The notes beneath the pieces were generated by a model. The model was not told where the DNA came from. It did no database searches and worked only from the letters and a program-made list of their open reading frames with translations. 64,000 nt of DNA from Anaerolinea sp. (GTDB lineage Bacteria > Chloroflexota > Anaerolineae > Aggregatilineales > UBA2796): NCBI GenBank assembly GCA_014879835.1, contig JACSRJ010000157.1, positions 1 through 64,000 of the forward strand. Direction: 5' to 3'. The stretch's first letter is position 1; every line of letters begins with the position of its first letter. This document shows positions 33,296 through 42,433 of this stretch, piece after piece. The position numbers and the translations under genes were made by a program.

Positions 33296-34627
33296 TTAAG
33301 CAACCTCTGAAACGGGCTTACGGGGGGTTGAGACGCGCAGACGTCGATAGAGTTCAAAAGCCAATCCTGCAAGCATTAGGGTGCGAAGCGAGACCAGCGC
33401 TACCCACAAAGGGAAGGTCTGTGGGCTGAACATCCCGGTAGAGCGGTCAATACCGTAAGAGAACAGCAGGGGAAATTCCGCCAGACCCACAATGCCGAGG
33501 GTAACGCAGAACAACACCCCGCGTCCGTTGGGCATACACAAGAGGATTAGTGGGAAAAGGGTCACCTGCCACTGGGGACTCCACCCCTGAGACCATAAAA
33601 AGAAGATCACCACGGTAATCGTGGTGAACAAGACGAAACCCATCTCATCCCGACGCCGTGTGCGGACGTACACCCACAAGCCGATCCCCCCGAACACGAT
33701 CCCCCGCAGCCACCACGGAACTACGGAAGGATTGCCCTGAAGCTGATAGGCCGCGGCCGGATCGCGGTGGTCGGGGTCAAGCAGTCCCGTCGCCTGATTG
33801 CCATCGATTACTGCCCAGATGGTTTGATACGAGGCTTTGTTGAACTGCACCATCAACGAACCCATGCCAAATTCACGGTTTAGAGCGATCATGCCTATGA
33901 AGGCCACAGCGGTAATCCCCACTGCGATCACACTGGTTCGGATTGCTTGGGCAGGGGTACGCATCCGCCACACCGGAGCGAGCAGAATCAGGGGGAACAG
34001 TTTGGTGCAGGCCCCAAGGGCTGCGCCCAGTGCACCGCGCATGTCACGCCCTTCAACAAACCCCGTGAGGGAGAGCAAAACCGTGAAGGCAACCAGCGGC
34101 TCAAAGTTCCAAAATACATGGAGGAACGAGATTGGGATCAAGGCATACATCCACGACAACGCAATCCCCGTCATCGGACCGTGAAGCCGCGTCCCAAGCC
34201 GCCGCAGTAAGAGCAGATTCAGAGCGTCAACGAGGATCATGACCATGGCCAGCAAGTTGGCATACACATTATAACTACTGTAGCTCTGATCGCGGTCACT
34301 GATCAGGCTGTAGATGGTCAGTGAAAGGGTCGGGAAGACGGGCGGGAACTCGTACCAGTAATCGCGGTAAGGCAGCAGTCCTTGATCACTCCAGCGGGCC
34401 AGCCCGTAGTAGTACCAAAAATCGCCCGTAGAGGTGAGTCCCTGCTCCCGTATATTGGAGCCATCAGGCTCCAGCAGATCATAAGAAGCAGCCTCGGTGG
34501 TGGTTAAGTAGGGCTGATGGGCAAAGAGTGCCATCACCCGAAAGGTTACAAACAAAAACACCAAGATCATCCGGCTGGTGAGTAACGAAGGTAATCCTGT
34601 TTGCACCATTTCCCCCTTGCTGTACAT
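33296..34627 (-). CDS. GT87/DUF2029-like polyprenyl-linked mannosyltransferase, membrane protein
   Basis: A multi-pass membrane protein of 443 residues with about 10-11 predicted helices. The loop after the first helix has DFWYYYGLARWSDQGLLPYRDYWYEFPPVFP, containing the acidic residue pattern of DUF2029/GT-C enzymes that use polyprenyl-phosphate sugars. TATAAT on the minus strand at 34644-34649 is a likely -10 box; the start codon follows at about 17 bases, so the leader is short. It precedes the GT9 gene by 4 bases and is probably co-transcribed for assembly of a surface glycan. Confidence 0.82.
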   Translation of the reverse strand: MYSKGEMVQTGLPSLLTSRMILVFLFVTFRVMALFAHQPYLTTTEAASYDLLEPDGSNIREQGLTSTGDFWYYYGLARWSDQGLLPYRDYWYEFPPVFPTLSLTIYSLISDRDQSYSSYNVYANLLAMVMILVDALNLLLLRRLGTRLHGPMTGIALSWMYALIPISFLHVFWNFEPLVAFTVLLSLTGFVEGRDMRGALGAALGACTKLFPLILLAPVWRMRTPAQAIRTSVIAVGITAVAFIGMIALNREFGMGSLMVQFNKASYQTIWAVIDGNQATGLLDPDHRDPAAAYQLQGNPSVVPWWLRGIVFGGIGLWVYVRTRRRDEMGFVLFTTITVVIFFLWSQGWSPQWQVTLFPLILLCMPNGRGVLFCVTLGIVGLAEFPLLFSYGIDRSTGMFSPQTFPLWVALVSLRTLMLAGLAFELYRRLRVSTPRKPVSEVA

Positions 34628-34760
34628 TTCACCTACCTATCTGATTATAGCCCATGCCACCTTACCAACAGGCAGAGGAAAGGGGTTCTCTGTGTCTACT
34701 CACTTGACATCCCCTGCTGCTAGGGCTATTCTGTTGATCTTAAGGAAAGGGCTTGAATGC

Positions 34761-35897
34761 TTGTCAGAACGGGTCTATTGGGTTGGCTTAAGTCAGGTAC
34801 CGGGGATCGGGGCGATTCGCCTGCGCGAGTTAGTTGCTCACTTTGGATCATCCCAAGCGGTTTGGAGTGCCCCACTCAGCGCCCTTCGAGCCGCTGGACT
34901 TGACCTTCGGACTGCCACCACTCTGGTCGAATCCCGCCCCAAGTTTGATGAAGCAAAGATCTTCCACGCGATGGAACGAGCAGGCGTTCGAGCGGTGCTG
35001 TTTGATGATCCCGACTATCCACCCCTGCTCAAACTCATCTCCGATGCGCCCGCGGTGTTGTATGTGAAGGGCACTTTATCCAACGCTGATCGGCGGGCAG
35101 TGGCTTTTTGTGGGACACGCACCGCCACTGAATACGGCAAAACCATGACCACCCGCCTCGTCGCACCACTCGCCGAATCCGGCATCCCAATTGTGAGCGG
35201 TTTGACCAGAGGTATTGACACCAGCGCGCACCTTGCTGCACTTGAAGCCAATGGTCGCACCATTGCGGTTCTTCCCGGCGGCTTGGACGTCTCGATTCCA
35301 CCCGAAAGTCTCGCTTTGGCGGAGCGGATTGTGGCGCAAGGGGCATTGATCAGCGAATGCCCTTTGGGGGTACCTGTTAAGCGTTTCAGTTTTACACCAC
35401 GTGCCCGGTTGATCAGCGGTTTATCGTTGGCTGTGGTGATCGTTGAAGCAGGTGAAACCAGCGGCGCTCTTAAGACCGCTGATGCAGCTCTTGATCAGGG
35501 ACGGGAGGTTTTTGCAGTACCGGGGAATGCGCTCTCGCCGTCAAGTGCAGGCACGAATATGCTCATTCAGGCAGGGGCAGGGGTGATCACCGATGCGGCG
35601 CACCTTCTAGAAGCGCTTAGCTTGCAGACCGATGTCCCCGCTTTGCCGCGCCCCCAGATCAAAGCAGTTGTGCCACCTTCCCCTATCAAGACACCGCCCC
35701 CTGTGGCATATCAACCGCAATCCGCAGGTGAAGCCGCTGTACTGCACCAACTGCGTCAGGGAGCGGCGCATATTGATGATTTGGCACACGCCTGTTCCCT
35801 GCCCATCCATGAAATTACCAGCATCCTGACCGTGCTTGAACTGAACAATGTAGTAGAGCAGGTTGGGGTGTTGAAGTATGCAATTCACATCAGCTAA
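34761..35897 (+). CDS. dprA: DNA-processing protein DprA
   Basis: A 378-residue DprA/Smf protein that loads RecA on incoming single-stranded DNA in natural transformation. An N-terminal SAM-like domain (VGLSQVPGIGAIRLRELV) precedes the Rossmann core with GTRTATEYG, SGLTRGIDTSAHLAAL and VFAVPGNALSPSSAGTN, and a C-terminal winged helix follows (about 300-378). The upstream extension to 34578 has no similarity. TTG34761 is chosen because AAGGAAAGGG ends 9 bases before it and the protein then starts at the usual place. Divergent from the GT87 gene. Confidence 0.93.
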   Translation: MSERVYWVGLSQVPGIGAIRLRELVAHFGSSQAVWSAPLSALRAAGLDLRTATTLVESRPKFDEAKIFHAMERAGVRAVLFDDPDYPPLLKLISDAPAVLYVKGTLSNADRRAVAFCGTRTATEYGKTMTTRLVAPLAESGIPIVSGLTRGIDTSAHLAALEANGRTIAVLPGGLDVSIPPESLALAERIVAQGALISECPLGVPVKRFSFTPRARLISGLSLAVVIVEAGETSGALKTADAALDQGREVFAVPGNALSPSSAGTNMLIQAGAGVITDAAHLLEALSLQTDVPALPRPQIKAVVPPSPIKTPPPVAYQPQSAGEAAVLHQLRQGAAHIDDLAHACSLPIHEITSILTVLELNNVVEQVGVLKYAIHIS

Positions 35898-35938
35898 GGC
35901 AGAAAAAGGAAAGTAAAACATATGGTAGAGGTTAAACA

Positions 35939-37003
35939 ATGTCAGATTTCTATGCGCTGATCATGGCAGGGGGAGGAGGGACACGCTTATGGCCTTTAAG
36001 CCGTAAACAACGCCCCAAACAAATGCTCCCCCTCACCGAAGAACGCACGATGTTCCAAATTACGGTGGGACGGCTCAAAGAACTGCTGCCACCAGAACGC
36101 ATTTTTGTGGTTACGGGTGCGGGTATGTCGGAAGCGCTTCATGCCAGTACGGACTATCTGCCCATAGAGAACTTTGTGCGCGAACCCTCAGGACGTGACA
36201 GCGGGCCAGCCGCAGGTCTAGGGGTCTATACCATCGCCCAAAAAGACCCGGATGCGATCATAGCGATCCTTTCGGCTGATCATCATATCGCCAATGAAGA
36301 GCGCTTCCGGCAGTCCCTTCAAACTGCAAAAACATACGCACAGCAGGACTATATCGTCACTTTGGGGATCACCCCCTCATTTCCGGCCACCGGCTTTGGT
36401 TATATCCAGCGCGGGGAGAAGATTGGTGAGCAGGGGATTTTTGAGATTTACCGCTCACAGCGCTTTGTGGAGAAACCTGATCCAGCAACCGCAGAGGTCT
36501 TTGTGGCTTCGGGTCTGTACAGTTGGAATGCGGGCATGTTCATTATGAAGGCGTCTCGTGCTATTGAAGAATTTGCCCGCCAGCAGCCTGAAATGCACGC
36601 TATCTTAAGTGAGGTTTCTGCGCATCCCGAAAAACTCGCTTCTCAATGGGAGCAGATCACCCGGAAACCTCTTGACTATGCGATCATGGAAGGGGCGCGA
36701 GATGTTGTGGTGATCCCAGTGGAAATTGGCTGGAGTGATGTAGGCACATGGGCCACCCTGTTTGAGATTCTCTCTGATAATGACGAGTCAAACGTTTCTC
36801 GTGGGGATTTTAAGGAGCATATCCAGATCGATACGAGAGGCAGTTTGATCGTCAGTGATCGCATGGTGGTTACCATTGGGGTCAACGATCTGGTGATTGT
36901 GGATACCGATGATGTTTTGATGATCTGCCACCGTGACCGCGCCCAAGATGTGCGTGAAGCGGTTAAAGCCCTTGAAGCACGAGGTTACAAAACCCACCTG
37001 TAA
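35939..37003 (+). CDS. manC: Mannose-1-phosphate guanylyltransferase
   Basis: A 354-residue nucleotidyltransferase that makes GDP-mannose from GTP and mannose-1-phosphate. It has the pyrophosphorylase signature GGGGTRLWPLSRKQRPKQ near the N terminus, LSADHHI and FVEKPD, and a short left-handed helix-like C-terminal region. There is no phosphomannose isomerase domain, unlike long bifunctional forms. It follows dprA by 41 bases, with an AGAGG ribosome-binding site at 35926-35930. GDP-mannose fits with nearby glycosyltransferase genes at 33 and 40 kb. Confidence 0.92.
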   Translation: MSDFYALIMAGGGGTRLWPLSRKQRPKQMLPLTEERTMFQITVGRLKELLPPERIFVVTGAGMSEALHASTDYLPIENFVREPSGRDSGPAAGLGVYTIAQKDPDAIIAILSADHHIANEERFRQSLQTAKTYAQQDYIVTLGITPSFPATGFGYIQRGEKIGEQGIFEIYRSQRFVEKPDPATAEVFVASGLYSWNAGMFIMKASRAIEEFARQQPEMHAILSEVSAHPEKLASQWEQITRKPLDYAIMEGARDVVVIPVEIGWSDVGTWATLFEILSDNDESNVSRGDFKEHIQIDTRGSLIVSDRMVVTIGVNDLVIVDTDDVLMICHRDRAQDVREAVKALEARGYKTHL

Positions 37004-37015
37004 GGACCCACCCCT

Positions 37016-37055
37016 CATATATCCCCCTTGCTCCGCCGGAGAAGGGGGATATATG
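37016..37055. terminator. Long palindrome, probable bidirectional terminator
   Basis: CATATATCCCCCTT (37016-37029) and AAGGGGGATATATG (37042-37055) are perfect 14-base arms, and inside them CTCC and GGAG pair again around GCC. It lies between convergent manC and the metallopeptidase gene. The arms contain the CCCCCTT...AAGGGGG theme seen in other spacers. Confidence 0.75.
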
Positions 37056-37107
37056 TGACTGCTAGACCCTGCGGCGAGGCACAGAGATTGGATCAATGTG
37101 ATGAGGA

Positions 37108-38697
37108 CTACCCCTCCACCCATTTTCTGAAAACTTCACCCAAATCCTTCCCAGAAACCTCCTCAAAAACCCGCTTTACGTCGGCTGACTGAACTACCTC
37201 ATATCTGTACCGACGGAAATACTCCTGAAGGGCTTGGGTGACCGTTTCACGTCCCAGAATTCGCTCCAATTCCACATAAAATAGTGGGCCCTTACGGTAG
37301 ATGATCGCACCGTAAGCATAGTTAAAGTAGTTTTTGACGGGCAGATCGAGAGGTTGATCAGGCTGTCCCGAACCCGTGTACGAGGTGTAAAAACGCTCGA
37401 CTCCGCTCACGTAATCTTGCGCTTTTGTGCCTTGGGGATAGATCGCCCGCATATATACAAATTCCGTGTAGGAGGTTAATGATTCATCCAGCCACGGGTG
37501 GCGTACCTGATTATTCCCGATCAGGCTGTAGAACCATTGATGCCCGATCTCATGAGCGATCACCACTTCGAGGTAATCATTACCCCGCACCCAAGCCTTT
37601 TGAGAGATCTGAACCAATCCCGGAAATTCGACTCCACTGGGGGTAGGATTCTGAACGACATCTAACTCTAAAAAGGGATACTCACCAAAGGCAGCGTTAA
37701 AGGTCTTAACTGAGTTCACTGCATATTGAAGGGCAACTTCAGTACCATTGACCGGATCCGCAGCCCGATCTTGATAATAGACCACATTGACCTTAGTGCC
37801 CTCAACTTCCTGTGTTTTGATCGCATAGCGACTGCTGACCTGAAAAGCATGGTCGCGCATGGGGCCAGTCACATCCCGATAGGTGACTGTGTTGTCGCCA
37901 TTCTCGCGGCGCTCAATGATCGTGCCGCTCATGGCAACGGTCAAATTAGCGGGAACTGTCAGACGCACATCGTACAAACCGGATTCGGTGTAGGCCGGAT
38001 CACCTTGTGGAGAAGGCATATCCATCCACCAACCTTCACCGGGATCATAAACCGAGAGAGTCGGGTACCATGCGGTGGCCGAGACCACCTCTTGTTCATA
38101 ACCAAATCGTCCGTAGGATGTGTTTAGCCCACGCGACATGACCAGATTAAAATCGAGCTTGATCTCCACCGCCTGATCAGGCTCAAGGGGAATGGGTAAA
38201 GGTATACCCATAACAGAGCGTAATTCAGAAAAAGACGGCTCCAGCGGCTCTCCATTAACCAATACAGAGGTTACATTTAGGCGTCCCCCAAGAGCCGGGG
38301 TATTGGGGTACAGACGAAAAACAATCACCGATAAAGACTCACCTGTGCGGTTGGTGTAACGCACCAATGCTGCGCCTCGGACCACCGCGTCTGGCTCAAA
38401 AGTTAATGTGGCCTCGATCAAGTAGCGATTGGCGTTAACAAAGGACTCAACATCCGACTCAAAGCCGGGTTTCATGGCCTTGCGGTGGACGCTCACATCC
38501 GACCAATCAGGTGAGGTAAGCGGGCGAGGGGTTGAAGGCGGCAGTGTGGTAGGTGTGGTCAGCGCACGGGCGGTCTCAGTAGGTTGGAGGGTGGGCTGAA
38601 CCGCCTGAACGATCCTCCGGGTGGGGATGGTAAAGGCAGTGACCAAAACAATACCAATGATCACAAAACCAAACAACACTGCGAGATATTTTTTCAC
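37108..38697 (-). CDS. M1-family zinc metallopeptidase
   Basis: An exported gluzincin of 529 residues. It has an N-terminal membrane/signal segment (about 4-26), a Thr/Pro linker, an M1-like N-terminal beta domain, then the catalytic HEIGHQW motif (about 380-386) with the distal Glu in WLDESLTSY (about 402-410). The GAMEN exopeptidase loop of typical M1 aminopeptidases is replaced by PTPSGVEFPG, so its specificity may differ from classical aminopeptidases. The C-terminal HEAT-like domain of long M1 enzymes is absent. It shares the strand with lexA upstream, with 100 bases between. Confidence 0.9.
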   Translation of the reverse strand: MKKYLAVLFGFVIIGIVLVTAFTIPTRRIVQAVQPTLQPTETARALTTPTTLPPSTPRPLTSPDWSDVSVHRKAMKPGFESDVESFVNANRYLIEATLTFEPDAVVRGAALVRYTNRTGESLSVIVFRLYPNTPALGGRLNVTSVLVNGEPLEPSFSELRSVMGIPLPIPLEPDQAVEIKLDFNLVMSRGLNTSYGRFGYEQEVVSATAWYPTLSVYDPGEGWWMDMPSPQGDPAYTESGLYDVRLTVPANLTVAMSGTIIERRENGDNTVTYRDVTGPMRDHAFQVSSRYAIKTQEVEGTKVNVVYYQDRAADPVNGTEVALQYAVNSVKTFNAAFGEYPFLELDVVQNPTPSGVEFPGLVQISQKAWVRGNDYLEVVIAHEIGHQWFYSLIGNNQVRHPWLDESLTSYTEFVYMRAIYPQGTKAQDYVSGVERFYTSYTGSGQPDQPLDLPVKNYFNYAYGAIIYRKGPLFYVELERILGRETVTQALQEYFRRYRYEVVQSADVKRVFEEVSGKDLGEVFRKWVEG

Positions 38698-38797
38698 GGG
38701 GGCGGACTCCTCAATTGCTCGATTCCCAGCAATTATACATCCGCGCCGTCTCGCAGCGCAGTCAAAGCCAAATGGGTAATGAAAAGCGCTAAAAAGC

Positions 38798-39460
38798 TCA
38801 GTTGACGCGACGAATGACTGCCAGCACTTTCCCCTGAATCTGGATTTTGCCCTTTTCTACAAAGATCGGATCCATGGTGGGGTTAGCAGGCTGCAAACGG
38901 ATTCGGCCACCTTCTTCAAAGAAATATTTGAGGGTGGTTTCCTCACGCTCAATGAGCCATGCCGCAACCATATCACCATTGCGGGCAGTCTGCTGGTGCT
39001 TCAAGATGACCATATCCCCATCGTCGATCATCGCATCGATCATCGAATGCCCTTTGACCGTAAGTGCATACACCTGTGCCGGATCATGGCTGCCGATCAA
39101 CATTGAGGGCACGGGAATGGCTTCATCACCAGCGTAACCGTCAAGGGTAGGTACGGGCATCCCCGCTACGATCTGCCCAAGGTGACGAACCTGAAGCGAC
39201 TCGGAATCAGTGGCGATGATGGGGCGCATCTCACCATCATTGTGCCCAGTCACCCGAATCCCGCGTGAGAACTTCTTAGAACGGGTGATAAAACCCGCAT
39301 CGACCAATTTGTTGAGGTTATAGTTCACGACCGATGTTGAAGAAATGCCCACTTCGCGCCCAATATCGCGGATTGTGGGTGGATACCCCCGCTGATTGAC
39401 CCATTCTTCAATAACCCTTAAAATGGATTTTTGTTTTTCCGAAAGCGCCTCATAGTTCAT
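38798..39460 (-). CDS. lexA: LexA repressor
   Basis: SOS-response repressor of 220 residues. The N-terminal winged helix (YEALSEKQKSILRVIEEWV, PTIRDIGREVGISSTSVV) recognises the operator. The Ala-Gly cleavage site lies in QIVAGMPVP, the catalytic Ser in GHSMIDAMI and the Lys in LKYFFEEGG or nearby GDMVAAWL segment. RecA-stimulated self-cleavage inactivates it. Its own promoter carries two matching operators (see 39479-39532), so negative autoregulation is likely. No other SOS gene in the window shows an equally clear box. Confidence 0.96.
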   Translation of the reverse strand: MNYEALSEKQKSILRVIEEWVNQRGYPPTIRDIGREVGISSTSVVNYNLNKLVDAGFITRSKKFSRGIRVTGHNDGEMRPIIATDSESLQVRHLGQIVAGMPVPTLDGYAGDEAIPVPSMLIGSHDPAQVYALTVKGHSMIDAMIDDGDMVILKHQQTARNGDMVAAWLIEREETTLKYFFEEGGRIRLQPANPTMDPIFVEKGKIQIQGKVLAVIRRVN

Positions 39461-39478
39461 GCTGTGTTTTTTGCCTCA

Positions 39479-39532
39479 CGACCATACGTTCGATTTTTTG
39501 CGATTATAAAGCGAACACTTGGTCTGAGTCAA
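39479..39532 (-). promoter_or_regulatory. lexA promoter with two LexA operators
   Basis: On the minus strand TTGACT (39527-39532) and TATAAT (39503-39508) are separated by 18 bases. CGAACACTTGGTCT fills 39512-39525 inside the spacer, and CGACCATACGTTCG lies at 39479-39492 downstream of the -10 box. The two sites are in opposite orientation and share GACCA-N3-GTTCG, close to the Gram-positive-type CGAAC-N4-GTTCG consensus. Binding would block RNA polymerase. Confidence 0.82.
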
Positions 39533-39608
39533 GGAATTGGCAAACGTTTGTGCGAGATCACCGGGGAATTTTGCGCCTCGAACGCAGATCTAGACGTTCA
39601 ACTGCCAC

Positions 39609-40796
39609 CTATGAGGAGATACACACAGCCTGATAGAGCTTCTCCACCAACGCTGCTACCGACTCCCATGTGAACTGTTGGCGCATCCATGCGAGCGCAT
39701 TGGCCCCCATCGTCTCACGCTGAGCTGAATCAGCGATCAACCTTTCAAGTGCATGGGCGAGAGGCGTAATCGCCCGTTCCACCAACAGCCCCGCGCCTCG
39801 GTTTTCGATCTGGGGCAGGTTGCAGCCGGGTGTGACGATCAAGGGCAAGTGGGCAGCCATTGCCTCGAGGGCCGCCATCGACAGCCCTTCACCAACAGCG
39901 GGGAGGGCAAATACATCCCCCGTGGCGAGGGCCGCCAGACGATCATCCCCGGTGAGCATTCCAGTGAAAATCACCTTACTCTCAACCCCCTCTGCGCTGG
40001 CCAAGGCTTCCGCTGCTGGTCGAAAGCCTGCATCAGGGCCCACAATCAATAAGCGCGCATCAGGGAAATTCTGTGTGGCGCGGGCAAAAGCCGGGATCAG
40101 CAGCCCTAAGCCTTTGCGTTCATGAAGCCGCCCTACAAATAACACGATTACCCCATCGCCCAAACCCAAACGGGTACGCATGTCAGTTTTGGACTTTATC
40201 TGCCTGATCTGATCGGGAAAGGCACTGCTCACCCCATTGGGGATAATGTCTACACCGGGGAAGGGTATGCCCCACCGTGCCCACAGATTACGGGACTCAC
40301 TGGCTTCGGCCTCAGTCAGTGCAACCATGTGGGCGAACCGCCGTGCCAGCCGTGGCCCTAATAGACGATCCCAAGCGCGTTTGAAGCCAACCCGTCCAGC
40401 CTCATAAGTGAGGGTTCCATGCGGCGAAAGGATCACTGGACAAGGGGTGTTTCCCAAAAAGAGATTTTCAACGGTGCGCAGTTCGTGGGTGTGGATCACC
40501 TGCGGTTGGAAGTTGGCATACAAACGTTTGAGCGCTTTTCCAAAACCTATTGGGGAGGAGAGGTTCAGTTTGGCGCGCAGGGGATGACTCAGATTGCGCA
40601 CCCGAATCACTTTTACCCCTTTAAGGGACTCCTCAAGTACGGGATTGCGGTGCTCAAAATCAAGGGCATCGGTGGTCAAGATGGTGATCTCGTGCCCCCG
40701 CTCAGCGAGGGCCGTGGCCAGCCCTTCAAGTGCGGCAACCACCCCCCCAAAAGGATAAGCAGGAGCATAATAAGGGGCAATCTGAACAATGCGCAT
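39609..40796 (-). CDS. Glycosyltransferase family 4 protein
   Basis: A GT-B glycosyltransferase of 395 residues. The acceptor-side domain starts MRIVQIAPYYAPAYPFGGVVAALEGLATAL. The donor side has VLFVGRLHERKGLGLLIPAFA and GEGLSMAALEAMAAHLPLIVT, with the E-x7-E motif typical of GT4 enzymes. The sugar donor cannot be read from sequence; GDP-mannose is plausible because manC is nearby. It follows the holB gene on the same strand with 11 bases between, but starts its own unit functionally. Confidence 0.92.
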   Translation of the reverse strand: MRIVQIAPYYAPAYPFGGVVAALEGLATALAERGHEITILTTDALDFEHRNPVLEESLKGVKVIRVRNLSHPLRAKLNLSSPIGFGKALKRLYANFQPQVIHTHELRTVENLFLGNTPCPVILSPHGTLTYEAGRVGFKRAWDRLLGPRLARRFAHMVALTEAEASESRNLWARWGIPFPGVDIIPNGVSSAFPDQIRQIKSKTDMRTRLGLGDGVIVLFVGRLHERKGLGLLIPAFARATQNFPDARLLIVGPDAGFRPAAEALASAEGVESKVIFTGMLTGDDRLAALATGDVFALPAVGEGLSMAALEAMAAHLPLIVTPGCNLPQIENRGAGLLVERAITPLAHALERLIADSAQRETMGANALAWMRQQFTWESVAALVEKLYQAVCISS

Positions 40797-40807
40797 CGAT
40801 GACCTGC

Positions 40808-41827
40808 TTATCCCGGAGGCGCTTGGTAGAGTCGCAGTCGGGGTAGATCAAGCATCAGCACTTCCATTGCCAGCCGTGCGTTGACATTCTGATCAAGCAT
40901 CCGCGCTGTACGCCGCACCGCTTGTAGAACATTCAGCGCCTGATCCGCGCTTAGGGCACGGGCGATCTGATCAAGTGAATGACGGCGATCTCGATTCACA
41001 ATAGGGGTTGAGGCATGGCTGGACAGCAGCAGCGCGTCGCGCCAGTAGCTTAACCACAGTTCAAGGACTTCGGGTAGATCACCTCGATTTTTTGTGCTGC
41101 TGAGGTTCTCGGCAAGGGCAAAGCGTTTCACCCGATCTTGATCCAGCGCATCTTCAAGCTGCTGAAGCCAATCAGTACGTCGAGATTGCATATCCCCATC
41201 AGTCACCGCCCGGATCGCCCACCCCATGCGCCCGCCGGAAAGCTGCGCCAGAAGCGCGGCACCTTCAGGATCAAGGTTGTGGTTGAAGATCAGGGCTTCA
41301 CGCACCTGCATGGGCGCGATGGGGCGAAGGTTCAGGGGCTGACAGCGCGAGCGGATTGTGGGAAGCAGCCTATCGGCACTGTCGGCGGTGATGAGCAGGA
41401 GCACATAGGGCGGCGGCTCCTCTAGGGTTTTGAGCAGCGCATCCATAGCTTGTGGAGTGGCTTCGTTAAAGCGGCGCAAGATCACCACCCGATAGCGGGC
41501 TTCAACCGGGCGCAGGGAAAGAGTCTGCACCATGTTGCGTACTTGCTCAATCTTGAGGGCCCCTTCATCTGCCCGGAGGATGCTCACATCGGCATGTTTC
41601 TCACGGGCAATCAGGGTGCAAGGGCGGCACACCCCACAGGGGCGGGCATGATCATCAATGCAGTTGACCGCCATGGCCATTGCAAGGGCGAGTGTTGTTT
41701 TGCCTACCCCAGCGGGTCCGGTAAACAGATACGCGTGGCGTAAACGTCCGGCGTTCAGGCTGCGGGCGAGGTGTTGAATCGCCCACTCGTGTCCGGTCAC
41801 TCCCCAGTTTTGATGATAACGGCTCAT
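40808..41827 (-). CDS. holB: DNA polymerase III subunit delta'
   Basis: A clamp-loader subunit of 339 residues. The AAA core starts HQNWGVTGHEWAIQHLARSL and has Walker A TGPAGVGKTTLALAMA, a four-Cys zinc module (CIDDH...CGVCRPC), and DALLKTLEEPPPYVLLLITA with the sensor-1 region SRCQPLNLRP. The zinc module and lack of long C-terminal extension separate it from DnaX gamma/tau. ATG41827 is chosen because the conserved region starts immediately and because it follows the upstream gene by 10 bases. Confidence 0.92.
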   Translation of the reverse strand: MSRYHQNWGVTGHEWAIQHLARSLNAGRLRHAYLFTGPAGVGKTTLALAMAMAVNCIDDHARPCGVCRPCTLIAREKHADVSILRADEGALKIEQVRNMVQTLSLRPVEARYRVVILRRFNEATPQAMDALLKTLEEPPPYVLLLITADSADRLLPTIRSRCQPLNLRPIAPMQVREALIFNHNLDPEGAALLAQLSGGRMGWAIRAVTDGDMQSRRTDWLQQLEDALDQDRVKRFALAENLSSTKNRGDLPEVLELWLSYWRDALLLSSHASTPIVNRDRRHSLDQIARALSADQALNVLQAVRRTARMLDQNVNARLAMEVLMLDLPRLRLYQAPPG

Positions 41828-41837
41828 ACCGCGCCAC

Positions 41838-42422
41838 TCAATTCTCTTCCAGCGCTTCGCGTTCGATGGGATCAGGGATGAATAGATCACGGGCGCGCAG
41901 ATCGATCACCAGTACCCCGAAACCAGCATCAACCGCACTCTGATGGAACTTCCAAACCCGAGGCAGCACTTCGCGCAGGTGACCGACCATCTTACGCAGA
42001 TAGGGCGCATAACGAGGATCGCGGCTGGTAGCGCCGATCTTGTTAGGGGCAGCATCGGGATCATTCCCTAGGGCTTCTCGAAGAGCATCCAAGTGTGTTT
42101 GCAGCCCTTCAGGGGTGAGGCTGGTAAGGAACAACTGCGGTGGCATGGGCTTACCATCATGAGGCACTTCTATTTCTAGCAGGGAGAGTGCGTGTGCCTC
42201 TGGCTCAGAGATTTGCAGGTGTTCCAGTGCATTTTGCGCGCCGATCTGGTCAAGGTCACGGGCGCACTGCTGCACAGACTCATAGTCAAAGTCACTGGGC
42301 TGATCAAACCAATAACCGCGTGCTCTGGGGCCAACCACCTCAACCTCATGCGAATCGATCAGCGCCCGATTCGCGTTGATCACATCTGCCTTCACCTGAT
42401 AATACACAATGCCCATTTTCAA
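41838..42422 (-). CDS. Soluble protein of unknown function
   Basis: A 194-residue protein with no signal peptide or membrane segment. It starts MKMGIVYYQVKADVINANRALID. A helical region rich in acidic residues follows and the end has FGVLVIDLRARDLFIPDPIEREALEEN. No family recognised. The 10-base gap to holB suggests shared transcription, which could indicate a link with DNA replication, but no motif supports this. Confidence 0.72.
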   Translation of the reverse strand: MKMGIVYYQVKADVINANRALIDSHEVEVVGPRARGYWFDQPSDFDYESVQQCARDLDQIGAQNALEHLQISEPEAHALSLLEIEVPHDGKPMPPQLFLTSLTPEGLQTHLDALREALGNDPDAAPNKIGATSRDPRYAPYLRKMVGHLREVLPRVWKFHQSAVDAGFGVLVIDLRARDLFIPDPIEREALEEN

Positions 42423-42433
42423 CTCCTATGACT

